Shown: positions 7,034 through 15,970 of the stretch, one piece after another | Layout: every line of letters begins with the position of its first letter | How positions within the stretch are numbered: the stretch's first letter is position 1 | Assembly: GCA_035325995.1 (NCBI GenBank) | Contig: DAOKYU010000010.1 | Coordinates: 55,932-119,931 of the forward strand | Source of the DNA: Thermodesulfobacteriota bacterium | GTDB lineage: Bacteria; Desulfobacterota_D; UBA1144; Nemesobacterales; UBA2774 | DNA: 64,000 bases | Direction: 5' to 3' | Notes under the pieces: model-generated | The model's input: only the letters and a program-made list of their open reading frames with translations | Told to the model about the DNA's origin: nothing | Database searches by the model: none | Program-made: the position numbers and the translations under genes

Positions 7034-9781
7034 TCAGCTCTCGTCCGGCGGGTCGAGGAGCTCACGAAGGGTTTTGAGCAAAGTCTCGGCCGTGTAGGGC
7101 TTCGGGACGAAGTGGTTCACGCCCGCGCCGATGGCCTTGGCGACGCCGCCGTTAGACGCCTGGCCGCTGGAGCCGATTATGAGGACGTCGGGGTTCATGG
7201 CCTTGAGCGCGATTATAGTCGCCGGGCCGTCCATGACCGGCATGGCCATGTCGAGAAGCACGGCGGCGATTTCGTTCCCGTGTTTCGCGTACAGCGCCAC
7301 TGCCTCGGCCCCGTTTTTGGCCACGAGGACCCTGTAGCCGAAGCGCTCCAGGGTTTTCTCGGTGACGATCCGTATGCCTTCCTCGTCGTCGGCGATGAGA
7401 ATGAGCTCGTCGTTGCCCTGGGGGAGCTGGGTTTGCTCGCGGGCGACCTTCTCGGCGGATTCGGGCGTGGCGCTCGCGGGCAGGTATACCTTGAACCGCG
7501 TGCCCTTGCCGACCTCGCTGTAGAGGTTTATGAACCCGCCGTGGGCCTTTACGATGAGAAGCCCGGTCGCCAGCCCGAGCCCCGTTCCCTTGCCGACTTC
7601 TTTCGTCGTGAAGAAGGGGTCGAATATGCGCTCGCGGAGCTCGCGGGGGATTCCTGTGCCCGTGTCCTCTACCGTGACGACGACGTACGGCCCGGGATTG
7701 GAATCGGGGTTCATGCCAGAATAGATTTCGTCGAGGACGGTGTTTTCGAGGGTCAGCGTCAGCACGCCGCCGTCTTCCATGGCGTCGCGCGCGTTTACGC
7801 AGAGGTTCATGAGCACCTGCTGGAGCTGTGTCGGGTCGGCGTTGACCATCCAGAGATTCTCGGGCGCCGAGAGGTCGAACTCTATATTCTTCGGGAAGGT
7901 GTCGTTGATTATCTTCTGGATGTCTCTCACGACGTACATCGGGTTCATGGCGACGCGGCAGCCCTCGACGCCGCGTGCGAAGGACAGCACCTGGTTTACC
8001 ATGTCGGCCCCGCGCTGTGCGCTCGATTCGATGCTGGAAAGGAGCCTGAGCCGTTTCTCGTCGGTTTCGTTCAGCTTGAGTATGCCTATGGACATCATTA
8101 TCGGGGCGAGGACGTTGTTGAGGTCGTGCGCTATTCCGCCGGCGAGGGTCCCGATGCTTTCGAGGCGCTGGGCGCGGAGGAACTGCTGCTCCAGCTTTTT
8201 CCGGGTGGTGATGTCGGTGTTTATAGTGAGTATCGAATCCGGCTCGCCTTTTTCGTTGCGTACGAGCGTCCACCTGCTCTCGACGACGAGCTCCCAATTG
8301 TCGCGGGTCCTGTGCTCCATCTCGCCCGTCCATTCGCCCCTGGCGAGAGTGGTTTCCATCGCCGTATGGTAGTCGTTCGTGTTCTTGTGTATGAGCTCTT
8401 TTTCGGATTGACCGACGGCTTCACCGCTCGACCATCCATAGAGCCTTTCGGCGCTCCGGTTCCAGTAGAGTATGTCGTGGCCGAGGCCGCGGACTATAAT
8501 CGCGTCCTGCGCCTTGTCGAGAAGGGCGGCCTGCTCGCGGAGCTTGTCTTCGCTCCTTTTCCTTTCGGACTGGTCCGTCATGCCGCCTATCATGCGGACG
8601 GGGTTGCCCTCGTCGTCGTGGATGATGTAGCCGCGGTCGAGCACGTAGGCCGAGGAGCCGTCCTTCCTGAAGAAGCGGTACTCGTCCCACCATTCCTTTT
8701 CGCCGGAATCTATCGCGTCGTGTATGCCCTTGGTGACGCGATCCCTGTCCTCGGGATGAATCCTGTTGTACCACGATTCGATGCCGGGCTCGATCTCTTT
8801 CGTGTCGAAGCCGAAGAGGGTTTCGAGGCCGTCGTTCCACCAGAGAGAGTTCGATTTGAGGTCCCAGTCCCATATGGCGTCGGTCGTGGCCTTGGCGAGA
8901 AAGCGGAAGCGCTCTTCGCTTTCCCTGAGCGCTTCGCGGTTCATGTGTTTTTCGGTCGCGTCGCGGAAATAGATCGTGAGCCCTTCGGCCGAGGGATATA
9001 TTTTGACTTCGAGGAGGAGGCCGAGGGCGGGGTAGAATTCTTCGAACGACGCCGTCCTGCCGTCATGGAGCGTGCGGCGGCATTCCTTTTCGAGCCGGGT
9101 GCCGACGGCGGCCGGGAATTCCTCCCATATGGAACGGCCCACGAGCCTGTCACGCTTGCGGCCGAATATGCGCTCGGCCTCGGCGTTGAGATACGTGAAG
9201 CGCCAGCCTTTATCGAGCGTGAAGAACCCGTCGGTGATGCTTTCGATCGTGCCGAGGAGCCTTTGAGCGAGATCCTTCGCCTCTTTCTTCGCCATTTTTT
9301 TGTCGGTGACGTCGAGGTGGATCACGAGTATGCGCGCCGCCTGGTCCTGCGAGAGTGACGTGACGATCGTGCGGAACCATATATCGCCGCCGGGGGAGCC
9401 GACCGAGTATTCGAGCGAGAATTCGGAATGCAGGCCGCCCAGGACCGAGCGTATGCCGGATGCTATTTCACCGACGGCTTCGGGTTCTTCTCCCGAGGCC
9501 TTCTCGCAGGCTTCGATGTAGTTTTCGCCGTGGCCGGAAGCCGCGGATTTCAGAATGTTCGATTCGGTGAAGCTCTTCCACGCGCTGTTGGTTGAGATTA
9601 TGACGCCGCGCGAGTCGAGGATCGCCGTCGAGGCATAGTCGCCTCCGTATGCGGTTTTTACGGCCGCCGTTTTTGTCGATTTATTGTTTTTGCGTCCGGG
9701 CTGCTGCTGTTTGTGCCCTCTACCGGCCTTCCCGGCCGGTACAGGAGGGGTTTTCCCGGACGTTTCCGAAGAATCGTTCAT
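7034..9781 (-). CDS. Four-PAS hybrid sensor histidine kinase with C-terminal receiver
   Basis: A 915-residue soluble hybrid kinase with no membrane segment. After a basic, low-complexity N-terminus come four PAS-type domains (roughly 45-165, 170-285, 290-410 and 415-530). The third has the PAS_3 signature (WYNRIHPEDRDRV), the fourth an ILYWNRSAERLYGW core. The HisKA domain carries the phospho-accepting His at about 552 (LAGGIAHDLNN). The ATPase domain shows DPFFTTKEVGKGTGLGL. A receiver fills the last 125 residues, with phospho-Asp at about 844 (LLDMAMPVMDG) and the conserved KPY Lys. It probably senses a cytoplasmic signal and passes phosphate within itself; no dedicated response regulator is adjacent. 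The first 45 residues are Lys/Gln/Gly-rich and may be an unstructured leader. Confidence 0.9.
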   Translation of the reverse strand: MNDSSETSGKTPPVPAGKAGRGHKQQQPGRKNNKSTKTAAVKTAYGGDYASTAILDSRGVIISTNSAWKSFTESNILKSAASGHGENYIEACEKASGEEPEAVGEIASGIRSVLGGLHSEFSLEYSVGSPGGDIWFRTIVTSLSQDQAARILVIHLDVTDKKMAKKEAKDLAQRLLGTIESITDGFFTLDKGWRFTYLNAEAERIFGRKRDRLVGRSIWEEFPAAVGTRLEKECRRTLHDGRTASFEEFYPALGLLLEVKIYPSAEGLTIYFRDATEKHMNREALRESEERFRFLAKATTDAIWDWDLKSNSLWWNDGLETLFGFDTKEIEPGIESWYNRIHPEDRDRVTKGIHDAIDSGEKEWWDEYRFFRKDGSSAYVLDRGYIIHDDEGNPVRMIGGMTDQSERKRSEDKLREQAALLDKAQDAIIVRGLGHDILYWNRSAERLYGWSSGEAVGQSEKELIHKNTNDYHTAMETTLARGEWTGEMEHRTRDNWELVVESRWTLVRNEKGEPDSILTINTDITTRKKLEQQFLRAQRLESIGTLAGGIAHDLNNVLAPIMMSIGILKLNETDEKRLRLLSSIESSAQRGADMVNQVLSFARGVEGCRVAMNPMYVVRDIQKIINDTFPKNIEFDLSAPENLWMVNADPTQLQQVLMNLCVNARDAMEDGGVLTLTLENTVLDEIYSGMNPDSNPGPYVVVTVEDTGTGIPRELRERIFDPFFTTKEVGKGTGLGLATGLLIVKAHGGFINLYSEVGKGTRFKVYLPASATPESAEKVAREQTQLPQGNDELILIADDEEGIRIVTEKTLERFGYRVLVAKNGAEAVALYAKHGNEIAAVLLDMAMPVMDGPATIIALKAMNPDVLIIGSSGQASNGGVAKAIGAGVNHFVPKPYTAETLLKTLRELLDPPDES

Positions 9782-10031
9782 TGTATCGTCTGTGCCGCCG
9801 GGAATGGCCGGCGCTTATGCTCAGCTGATAACTGCGGTTTAAGGGGTGAGATTCGGCCAATGCATCCGTGGGATACGGAAAAGTGCATTACCCATGATAT
9901 CACACCAATATCACCACGACCATCCCTTTGTCGCGGAAACGGTTTTCGTTCGAACGAAAAGCCTGTGTTCCAACATCAAACCATAATTTAAAAATAGTTA
10001 ATAGTCAATGACTCTTCGGTCACCTCGTGTG

Positions 10032-10543
10032 TTAAGGAATCATGTCGCTGCCGACGAAAGAGCATTCGATTCTATATTCGGAGTCGCCGAAGAAAATGGT
10101 CCCCCCGGGTTTCCCGTTGCGCTCCACGGTTTCGGCCCCTTCGCTTACCGGGATTCCGCTGACCGATTCGATAACGATGACCGAATCGCCTATTGCCGGG
10201 GACGTGTCTTCGCATTCGAGTGTGAAGCAGTCGAACGCCGTGCACTTGTGGCCGAACGGTATGAGGAAGCTCGTGACTAAAACAGGCTCCGCCCCGCTGT
10301 CGTCGATTACCTTGCAATCGTGGTTTCTGCACCCGGACCCTTCGAGGCTTACGGCGGGGCATCCGAGGCTGACGTCCAGGGAGACGCAGTCGGGGCGGGA
10401 GTCAACGAGCTGCCTCCTCCTCCGCAACCGCCATAGGCCATGAGCGATATTATGACGAGCGACGAGACGAGGACGATGACCGACGATGCGCGTGTGGCGA
10501 ATGTGTCGGACGATTTCATGACGGCTCCTCCGGGCATGGGCAA
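10032..10543 (-). pseudogene. Small lipoprotein, CxDxDCFTLxC family (copy 3), frameshifted
   Basis: Two overlapping frames make up a third member of the lipoprotein family at 3514-4547. The first part (start near 10543 or 10519) encodes the anchor and lipobox (IISLMAYGGC), then a Gly/Ser and Thr/Pro linker. The second part, in another frame from about 10400, encodes SLDVSLGCP, CKVIDDSGAEP, CTAFDCFTLECEDT, VIVIESVSGIPVSE and the end region. The shift fits one missing base between the linker and DCVSLDVSLGCP, within about 10370-10420. The gene is either a recent pseudogene or carries a sequencing indel. It ends about 250 bases from the start of the hybrid kinase gene. Confidence 0.65.
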
Positions 10544-10625
10544 GATTTTGCGCGGGACTTTCTCATAATAACATACTATCCAGTGTTCACCGTCTGCACG
10601 ATAGTTGATGAAAGAGCTTTCACGG

Positions 10626-11867
10626 CTACGTCGGTTGTCGCCGAACCCGGTTTATGAGGGAAAGGTAGGACTCGATGTGGGCGTCGGGGTTCCATTTGCG
10701 GAGGTACGCTTCGTGGCCCAGCGCGCCGAGCCTGTCCCTGAGCGCGGTGTCGTCGAGTATCGCGTCCATCGAGCGGCGGAGCTCTTCGGGCGTACGGTAG
10801 ATGAATCCGCCGCCGCTTTCCTCGACGAGCTCCGGGAGGCCGCCGATGTCGTTGACGATGACGGGCGTCTTTTCCCTGAGTGCTTCGAAGACGACGAGCG
10901 TCGAAATCTCGTACGCTATAGACGGCACGATGAGAGCGGCGGCGTTTTCGTAAAGACCGCGGAGGCGGCCGTGGTGTATGTGGCCGAGTATGCGGATATT
11001 GCCGGCCCCCGCCGCGAGCTTCTTTATATACGCTTCGTCGTCGCCCTTGCCGACTATGACGAGGTCGGCGCGGGGATAGTTTTTGAAGACCGGGATTAGG
11101 GTATGCACGCCCTTCAGTCTTTCGACGCGCCCGACGTAGAGGAAGTAGGGCCGTCCGGCCGGGGCGAAACCGCCGGGTACGCCGTTTTCGGCCAGGGGGC
11201 CGTTGTAGGGAACGGCGAAGTGCGGTATGTGGACGATCGGGATCTTGACGCCCATGTCCTCGTGGATTTTCTTCGTGAACCTGCTCGGGCTTATTATCGC
11301 GTCGAGGCTGGGGAGCGAGCGTTCGAGGAGGCCGGTGTAGCGCCAGAGCTGGGGCGGGCGGCCGTGCGCGATCTGGCACGCGGTGCAGTAGGGCTTTTCG
11401 CAGGGGGCCTTGCCGAAGCGCATGAGGACGTGCGTCGGGCAGACGAGCCAGTATTCGTGTATGGAGTAGAGCTTGACGCCGCTCCCGTAAGAGAGGATCG
11501 CCGGGCCGCCGATGAGGGAGATGTTGTGGAAGTGGGTGACGTCGAACCCGGGGGCGAGTATCTCCTTTAATTTCCCCGACTTGAAAACCGGCCGCCCGGT
11601 CTGCTGTGTCGCGAGCGGCGAGAGCATGCCCGCGCCGCTCTTCAGCCCGCGCACCTCGACGTTGGGATGATTCTCGTACCGCGCGAGAGGGCTGCCGTCG
11701 GAGAGGGCGGCATAGGAATCGAGGCAGTGGATCACCGTTACCGAGTGCCCGCGCCGGGCGAGCTCGTTCGAAAGGAGCCAGACGTAAAGCCCGTCGCCGC
11801 CGAAATTGTACGGCGGGTAGAACGTCGTTATCATGCAGAACCTGAGCTTCTCGTCTCCGGCGCTCAT
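10626..11867 (-). CDS. GT4-family glycosyltransferase
   Basis: A 413-residue GT-B glycosyltransferase of family GT4. The N-terminal acceptor domain starts with FCMITTFYPPYNFGGDG, the usual Gly-rich loop. The C-terminal nucleotide-sugar domain has YVGRVERLKGVHTL and the E-x7-E region (SIAYEISTLVVFEALREKTP), followed by GGLPELVE. The chosen start (11867) overlaps the upstream deacetylase stop as ATGA, so the two are translationally coupled; the open frame extends upstream but only as a shadow. It is the last gene of the five-gene minus-strand operon from 15507. The sugar and acceptor are not predictable. Confidence 0.85.
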   Translation of the reverse strand: MSAGDEKLRFCMITTFYPPYNFGGDGLYVWLLSNELARRGHSVTVIHCLDSYAALSDGSPLARYENHPNVEVRGLKSGAGMLSPLATQQTGRPVFKSGKLKEILAPGFDVTHFHNISLIGGPAILSYGSGVKLYSIHEYWLVCPTHVLMRFGKAPCEKPYCTACQIAHGRPPQLWRYTGLLERSLPSLDAIISPSRFTKKIHEDMGVKIPIVHIPHFAVPYNGPLAENGVPGGFAPAGRPYFLYVGRVERLKGVHTLIPVFKNYPRADLVIVGKGDDEAYIKKLAAGAGNIRILGHIHHGRLRGLYENAAALIVPSIAYEISTLVVFEALREKTPVIVNDIGGLPELVEESGGGFIYRTPEELRRSMDAILDDTALRDRLGALGHEAYLRKWNPDAHIESYLSLINRVRRQPT

Positions 11868-12619
11868 ATTCCTGCGAGCCTCCGCCTGAGTGTGCGCGGG
11901 ATACCTCGCAGCAGGATGTAGAGCGGCAGGTTGGGGCTGCCGACGAGGGCGAAGAGCCTTTCGCCCCGGAGGTAGAACGCATCGACGCGCGGTATGGCGC
12001 GGAGATCGCTCGACGCCGTGAAAAGGCCGAGCTCGTCCGAGCACGCGCACGAAAATTCCTCCGCGGCAATTTCGAGGCTCCGGGCGTCGTATTTGCCGTA
12101 CGGGTAGGCGAACGCCGCCACGGGCGCGCCGAGGGCGTTCTCGATAACGCTGCGGGAGGACGTCATCTCGCGGGCGGCGTCTTCCGGCGAGAGCCGCGTG
12201 AGGTCGGGGTGCGTCAGCGTGTGTGCGCCGAAATCGATGCCGGCGTCGTTCATGATTCTTATTTCGCCCCAGCTCAGCATCTCGCCGCCGAAGAGCTCCG
12301 GCAGGCGGTCGCCGTCACCTGTCCGCCCGCCGCCCCCCGTCGTGAGGAATACGGTCGCCGTAAAGGAGTATTCGGCGAGCACGGGGAACGCTTTTTCGTA
12401 GATGTTTCTGTATCCGTCGTCGAAAGTTATCACGAACGATTTTTCGGGGAAGGGGCGTTTCGAAGCCGCGAGCGAGGCGGCCCCGGCGAGGCTTATGGTG
12501 CGGTACCCGCCGAGGGCGAGCGTCTCCATGCCGCGTGCGAACAGGGCCGGGCCGAACGAAGTCGGCGCGCGTCCGTCGTCGAGGCTGTGGAATGTGAGCA
12601 CGGGTATGAAGCCGGTCAT
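11864..12619 (-). CDS. Polysaccharide deacetylase (NodB family, CE4)
   Basis: A 251-residue protein with the NodB homology fold. Motif 1 is FVITFDDGYRN (catalytic base Asp and metal-binding Asp), motif 2 is GAHTLTHPDLTRLS (metal His residues), and motif 3 is FAYPYGKYD. Such enzymes remove N-acetyl groups from polysaccharides or make related amide hydrolyses; there is no clear signal peptide, so it may act on lipid-linked or cytoplasmic intermediates. The start at 12619 is chosen over 12664 because GAGGGG lies five bases before it. It overlaps the glycosyltransferase start by four bases. Confidence 0.85.
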   Translation of the reverse strand: MTGFIPVLTFHSLDDGRAPTSFGPALFARGMETLALGGYRTISLAGAASLAASKRPFPEKSFVITFDDGYRNIYEKAFPVLAEYSFTATVFLTTGGGGRTGDGDRLPELFGGEMLSWGEIRIMNDAGIDFGAHTLTHPDLTRLSPEDAAREMTSSRSVIENALGAPVAAFAYPYGKYDARSLEIAAEEFSCACSDELGLFTASSDLRAIPRVDAFYLRGERLFALVGSPNLPLYILLRGIPRTLRRRLAGI

Positions 12620-12677
12620 GAATCCCCTCGGGTTTAGTATCAGGCAGACGATGGACAATTGCAAACGGCGGCGGGCT

Positions 12678-14252
12678 TCAGCCCTTGTGGATGTGAAGGG
12701 GGAGTATTTTCGCCGAGGCGGTCGTGTAGGGCTCGCGCCGGAGGACTCGGAGCGTCCCGCCCTGGACCCACTGGTCGGACATGATGTCGCCGCCGGGGAA
12801 GCGGCCCAGGAACGAGACGGTTTCCCGTATCACGGCTCGCTCGTCTACCTCGCCTACGCGTGGGCTTATGAGTATGCTGACTTTCGTGAATCCGCCTTCT
12901 TCCTCCTCGGATAGCTGGTAGTCGGTCGGGCGCCCGCCGAAGGCTTTCGGAAGGACTTCTTCGATGAGCCTCAAGAGCTCTGTGCCGAGGAACGTGACGC
13001 CGCCGCTCGTGAGCTTCTCGTAGCTCCTGATGCCGGTGAGGTGGGTCCTGAACCCGAGCTCGCCGAAGGGGCAGCCGCAGTCCCGTTCCCGGGCGTCGGC
13101 GTAGTCGTCGCTCTCGACGTTGAGCATTATTTTCGGGCAGTGGGGGAGGATGGTCGTGTAGACGAAGCCGTTGACCGAGAGCTCGCCCGCGCCGAGGCGT
13201 TTCTCGCGCTGAATCACAACAACCTTGTCCGTCATGAGGTGTATGTCGTCGAACGAGGACGGGTCGGCGCAGGGGAAGCCGAGGTTCCCGAGCTCGGCCA
13301 TGGAGTATCTCGCCGCGGCGTTCGCGCCCGAGGAGCGTATGACATCAGCCTTGGCTTTCGTGTACGGCTCGCCGCCGATTATGAACGTCGTGCCGGAGAT
13401 GTCGAGGCCGTTTTCCACGGCGGCGGCGCACGTCCTTACGCAGGTGCTGACCTGAGTGTCGAGGAAGGCGGGGGTTCCGGCGGCGCATCTTCCGACGAGC
13501 CATTTCGCGACCGTGGCCGCGTCCTCCAGCGGGACGTGCTCGGGGAGGGGGAGGGGCATGCCGAGGAGCCTCGCCGCGAGGACCGTGTAATACGTGAAGA
13601 CGAGGAACTGGAGGGACTTCGGCGCAGTGCTCAGCCTGCTCGAAGAGAACCACTTCTCGGCCCTCTTGCCGAGCTTTGCGTAGCGGAGGAGGACGTTGAC
13701 GCCCGTAGTAACCGGCGGCACCTCGCGCCAGAGCGCGGCGGGCCTGTCCGTGAGGCCGAACCCCTCGAACATGAAATAGTTGCAGGCGGCGTCGTGGTGG
13801 AGGAGGTCGAGGTCCATTATGACGCGCGTTCCGGCTCCCCTGGAGCCGCTGGTGCGCGACTGGTAGTGCCTGCTCAAAAACGGGTTGTCGAAGTCGTGCG
13901 GGCCCGTTTCGATTTCGAGGCCCGGCCGTTTTATCGGGACGCGGCGCTTGAACTCGTCGAGCGTGATGTAGACGCCGCTCTCGTACAGTCTGTCGAGCGC
14001 GCCCTCGACGCCGTCCTCGGAAACCATGCGCGAGAGGTCGCCGTACTCTACGCCCGCGAGCCGGAGAAGAGGGAGGTAGGGGCTCTTCGGGTTCTCGTAA
14101 ACGGCCTTTTGCATGATGGCGAGGAAGTTCTCGGCCCGCGAGGCGAGCTGGGATTCGAGAAGGCTCCGGCACTCGGAGGGGGTCATAGGGCTCGTGAGGA
14201 AGGAGTTGAGTCCTCGCGCGTAACCTGCGAACATTTTAAGCTGTTCGAGCAT
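12678..14252 (-). CDS. PaaK/CapK-like adenylate-forming enzyme
   Basis: About 524 residues, related to phenylacetate-CoA ligase PaaK and capsule protein CapK. The nucleotide-binding loop is visible as YQSRTSGSRGAGTRV at about residue 135 (the TSGS-x-G motif). A second conserved region is YSMAELGNLGFPCA, where the family has its (Y/T)G-x-(T/S)E-like motif. It contains a cluster of Cys (RDCGCPFG). Related proteins near exopolysaccharide genes are thought to activate carboxylic acids, often for decoration of a saccharide, but the substrate is unknown. ATG 14252 is preferred over TTG 14270. The deacetylase and glycosyltransferase downstream point to a role in glycan modification. Confidence 0.7.
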   Translation of the reverse strand: MLEQLKMFAGYARGLNSFLTSPMTPSECRSLLESQLASRAENFLAIMQKAVYENPKSPYLPLLRLAGVEYGDLSRMVSEDGVEGALDRLYESGVYITLDEFKRRVPIKRPGLEIETGPHDFDNPFLSRHYQSRTSGSRGAGTRVIMDLDLLHHDAACNYFMFEGFGLTDRPAALWREVPPVTTGVNVLLRYAKLGKRAEKWFSSSRLSTAPKSLQFLVFTYYTVLAARLLGMPLPLPEHVPLEDAATVAKWLVGRCAAGTPAFLDTQVSTCVRTCAAAVENGLDISGTTFIIGGEPYTKAKADVIRSSGANAAARYSMAELGNLGFPCADPSSFDDIHLMTDKVVVIQREKRLGAGELSVNGFVYTTILPHCPKIMLNVESDDYADARERDCGCPFGELGFRTHLTGIRSYEKLTSGGVTFLGTELLRLIEEVLPKAFGGRPTDYQLSEEEEGGFTKVSILISPRVGEVDERAVIRETVSFLGRFPGGDIMSDQWVQGGTLRVLRREPYTTASAKILPLHIHKG

Positions 14253-14304
14253 GAAGGTTTCTCTCGGCAAGAATTAAGGCGTATTCGTTCGCGCCTGTGC
14301 GCCG

Positions 14305-14637
14305 TCAGGCGAGCGGGACGACCGCGACGAGAAGAGGGTCGTCGCCGACGACGCGCGTCGTGTGCCCGCGGCCTTCGGTGTCTACGAGGACGCGGACGTC
14401 GCCGGGGCCGAAGGTGTGCTTGCTCCCGTCCTCGAACCCGTGCTCAAGCGCGCCGGAGATTATTATGACGACCTGCCTTCGCGGCGCGGGGTGCCAGTCG
14501 AGGAACGTGCCGGTGGGGAATTCCTTTAAGAACATTGTCCCCGCCGTTTTCACCGACGCCCAGAAGGGCGAGTCCTGGGGCAGCGGCTCGATGCGGGAGG
14601 CGTCGTCTCCGCCTTTATATATCCTGTATATACCCAT
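14305..14637 (-). CDS. Single-domain cupin protein
   Basis: A 110-residue cytoplasmic cupin. The core is DWHPAPRRQVVIIISGALEH, then FGPGDVRVLVDTEGRGHTT, matching the two cupin motifs, although the second motif has fewer His than classic metal cupins. It may bind or isomerise a small molecule or sugar nucleotide. It lies between the MqnD-like gene (13 bases) and the adenylating enzyme gene (about 50 bases) on the same strand, so it is probably part of one transcript. The substrate is not predictable. Confidence 0.7.
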   Translation of the reverse strand: MGIYRIYKGGDDASRIEPLPQDSPFWASVKTAGTMFLKEFPTGTFLDWHPAPRRQVVIIISGALEHGFEDGSKHTFGPGDVRVLVDTEGRGHTTRVVGDDPLLVAVVPLA

Positions 14638-14649
14638 GCGATCAGTTTT

Positions 14650-15507
14650 TCAGGCGACCCGGAGACGCTCGGGAGCGAGCCTCCCCTCGATTATCTCGAA
14701 TGACTTTACTTCGGGGCCGAGGCCCATGGCGGCGACGCGGTCGAACATTATGCGCATCGCTTTCCTTACGTCGTCGGGGAGGCGGAGGAAATCTTCCATC
14801 CTGAACATCTCGACGTGGTCCCTCGCGCGTCCCCTGCCGAATCCGTTTGCATAGGCGTAGACTTCGTCCTGGTGGGCGACGCCCCAGAGGAGGGAATCCT
14901 GGCATGCCGTGGCGACGTCGCGCGCCGTTTCCATCCCGAGGCGTTTCGAAACCAGGTTGAGGCCGACGGGAAGAGGGAGCCCCGTGTCTTCGTTCCACGC
15001 GACGCCGAGGTCGAGGACGAGGTTGAGCCCTTTCTCTTCGTAATATAAAAGCTCTTCGTGTATCATGACGCCGGCGTCGATTTCGTCGTTAAGTAACGCG
15101 TCTACTATCGCGTCGAACGGGAGCTCGACGAGCTCGATACCCGGGCAGAACATGAGCGCGAGCCCGCTGCCCGTCGTGGGATGGCCCCCGACGGCGACCC
15201 GCTTCCCGGCGAGCTCGGCCGGGGTTTTGTAATTCTTCGAGACGAGCGCAGGGCCGAAGTCCCGCCCGACGCTGTTCCCGACGCAGAGGACCCAGTACTT
15301 GTCCGCCACCTGCGGGTAGAAAACGGAGGAGACGGCCACGACGTCGAAGCGCCCTTCGAGGGCGTCGCGGTTGAGGTCGATGATGTGATTCCTGTGAAAC
15401 GAGGGGCCGTAATCCGAAGGGCCGGTGGATATGTGCCCCTTTTCCCAGGCGTAGTAGTTAAAGACGTCGTCACTGTCGGGCGTGTATGCGATTGACAGCT
15501 TTTTCAT
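14650..15507 (-). CDS. mqnD: MqnD-like menaquinone (futalosine pathway) enzyme
   Basis: A 285-residue periplasmic-binding-protein-fold enzyme of the MqnA/MqnD group. Matches to MqnD include the start LSIAYTPDSDDVFNYYAW, the block DAGVMIHEELLYYEEKGLNL and EDTGLPLPVGLNLVSKRLG. MqnD cleaves cyclic dehypoxanthine futalosine to 1,4-dihydroxy-6-naphthoate on the alternative menaquinone route. I choose the second Met (15507) because AAAGGGG is then six bases upstream; the first Met would touch it. The neighbours (cupin, adenylating enzyme, deacetylase, glycosyltransferase) are not menaquinone genes, so either this is simple co-location or a paralogue with a new substrate. Confidence 0.7.
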   Translation of the reverse strand: MKKLSIAYTPDSDDVFNYYAWEKGHISTGPSDYGPSFHRNHIIDLNRDALEGRFDVVAVSSVFYPQVADKYWVLCVGNSVGRDFGPALVSKNYKTPAELAGKRVAVGGHPTTGSGLALMFCPGIELVELPFDAIVDALLNDEIDAGVMIHEELLYYEEKGLNLVLDLGVAWNEDTGLPLPVGLNLVSKRLGMETARDVATACQDSLLWGVAHQDEVYAYANGFGRGRARDHVEMFRMEDFLRLPDDVRKAMRIMFDRVAAMGLGPEVKSFEIIEGRLAPERLRVA

Positions 15508-15970
15508 CCGCATCCCCTTTCTCGGATTTTCCCGAAATTATAATTAATCGAGGAAAATGAATCAATGAGCGGGGCTGCGGGGAACGCTTGCAGATGCATT
15601 GATGCTTGATCTCCGGGGGGAGGGTGTGATTGAATGGGGAGGATGCGTCAATGCCGGAAAAGGCGCGACCTCCGGTTTGACAGGCCGGCGTTACAGTAAA
15701 GAGGACCGGCTGGCACCGATTGTGGCTCGGAGGCCATAAAGCGTCATCCGCCGGTCAAACGGCCGGGAACCGGGCTTAAAATTCGACATAGAGCCTTCCC
15801 CTTTCCGCGCATATTTTGACAAAAAATGTCGCCGATGCCCGTCGGCAGGCGCTTTCCGGAAAATATATCCAATAATTACCGTTTATTAGGATGCAGGGTT
15901 ATGGCATACTTATTGCGAAGATAATAGATAGGAGGGTTGCGCCAACTTACTACTCCCGCCGGAAGGTTTA
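15508..15970. other. Divergent intergenic region upstream of the hybrid kinase
   Basis: About 460 bases between the minus-strand MqnD-like operon and the plus-strand hybrid kinase. I see no gene. A GACCGGC...GCCGGTC inverted pair (about 15710-15766) could fold a leader RNA. Two TTGACA boxes (about 15677 and 15817) lack a well-placed -10 box. An AT-rich stretch with GATAAT (about 15920) is close enough to the kinase start to be a -10 element. None of this is firm. Confidence 0.3.

Noticed and set aside
6971..9358. A 795-residue plus-strand open frame
   Set aside because: It is the antisense shadow of the hybrid kinase. The encoded protein is Arg/Glu/Val-rich with no motif, while the minus strand shows complete PAS, HisKA, ATPase and receiver motifs.
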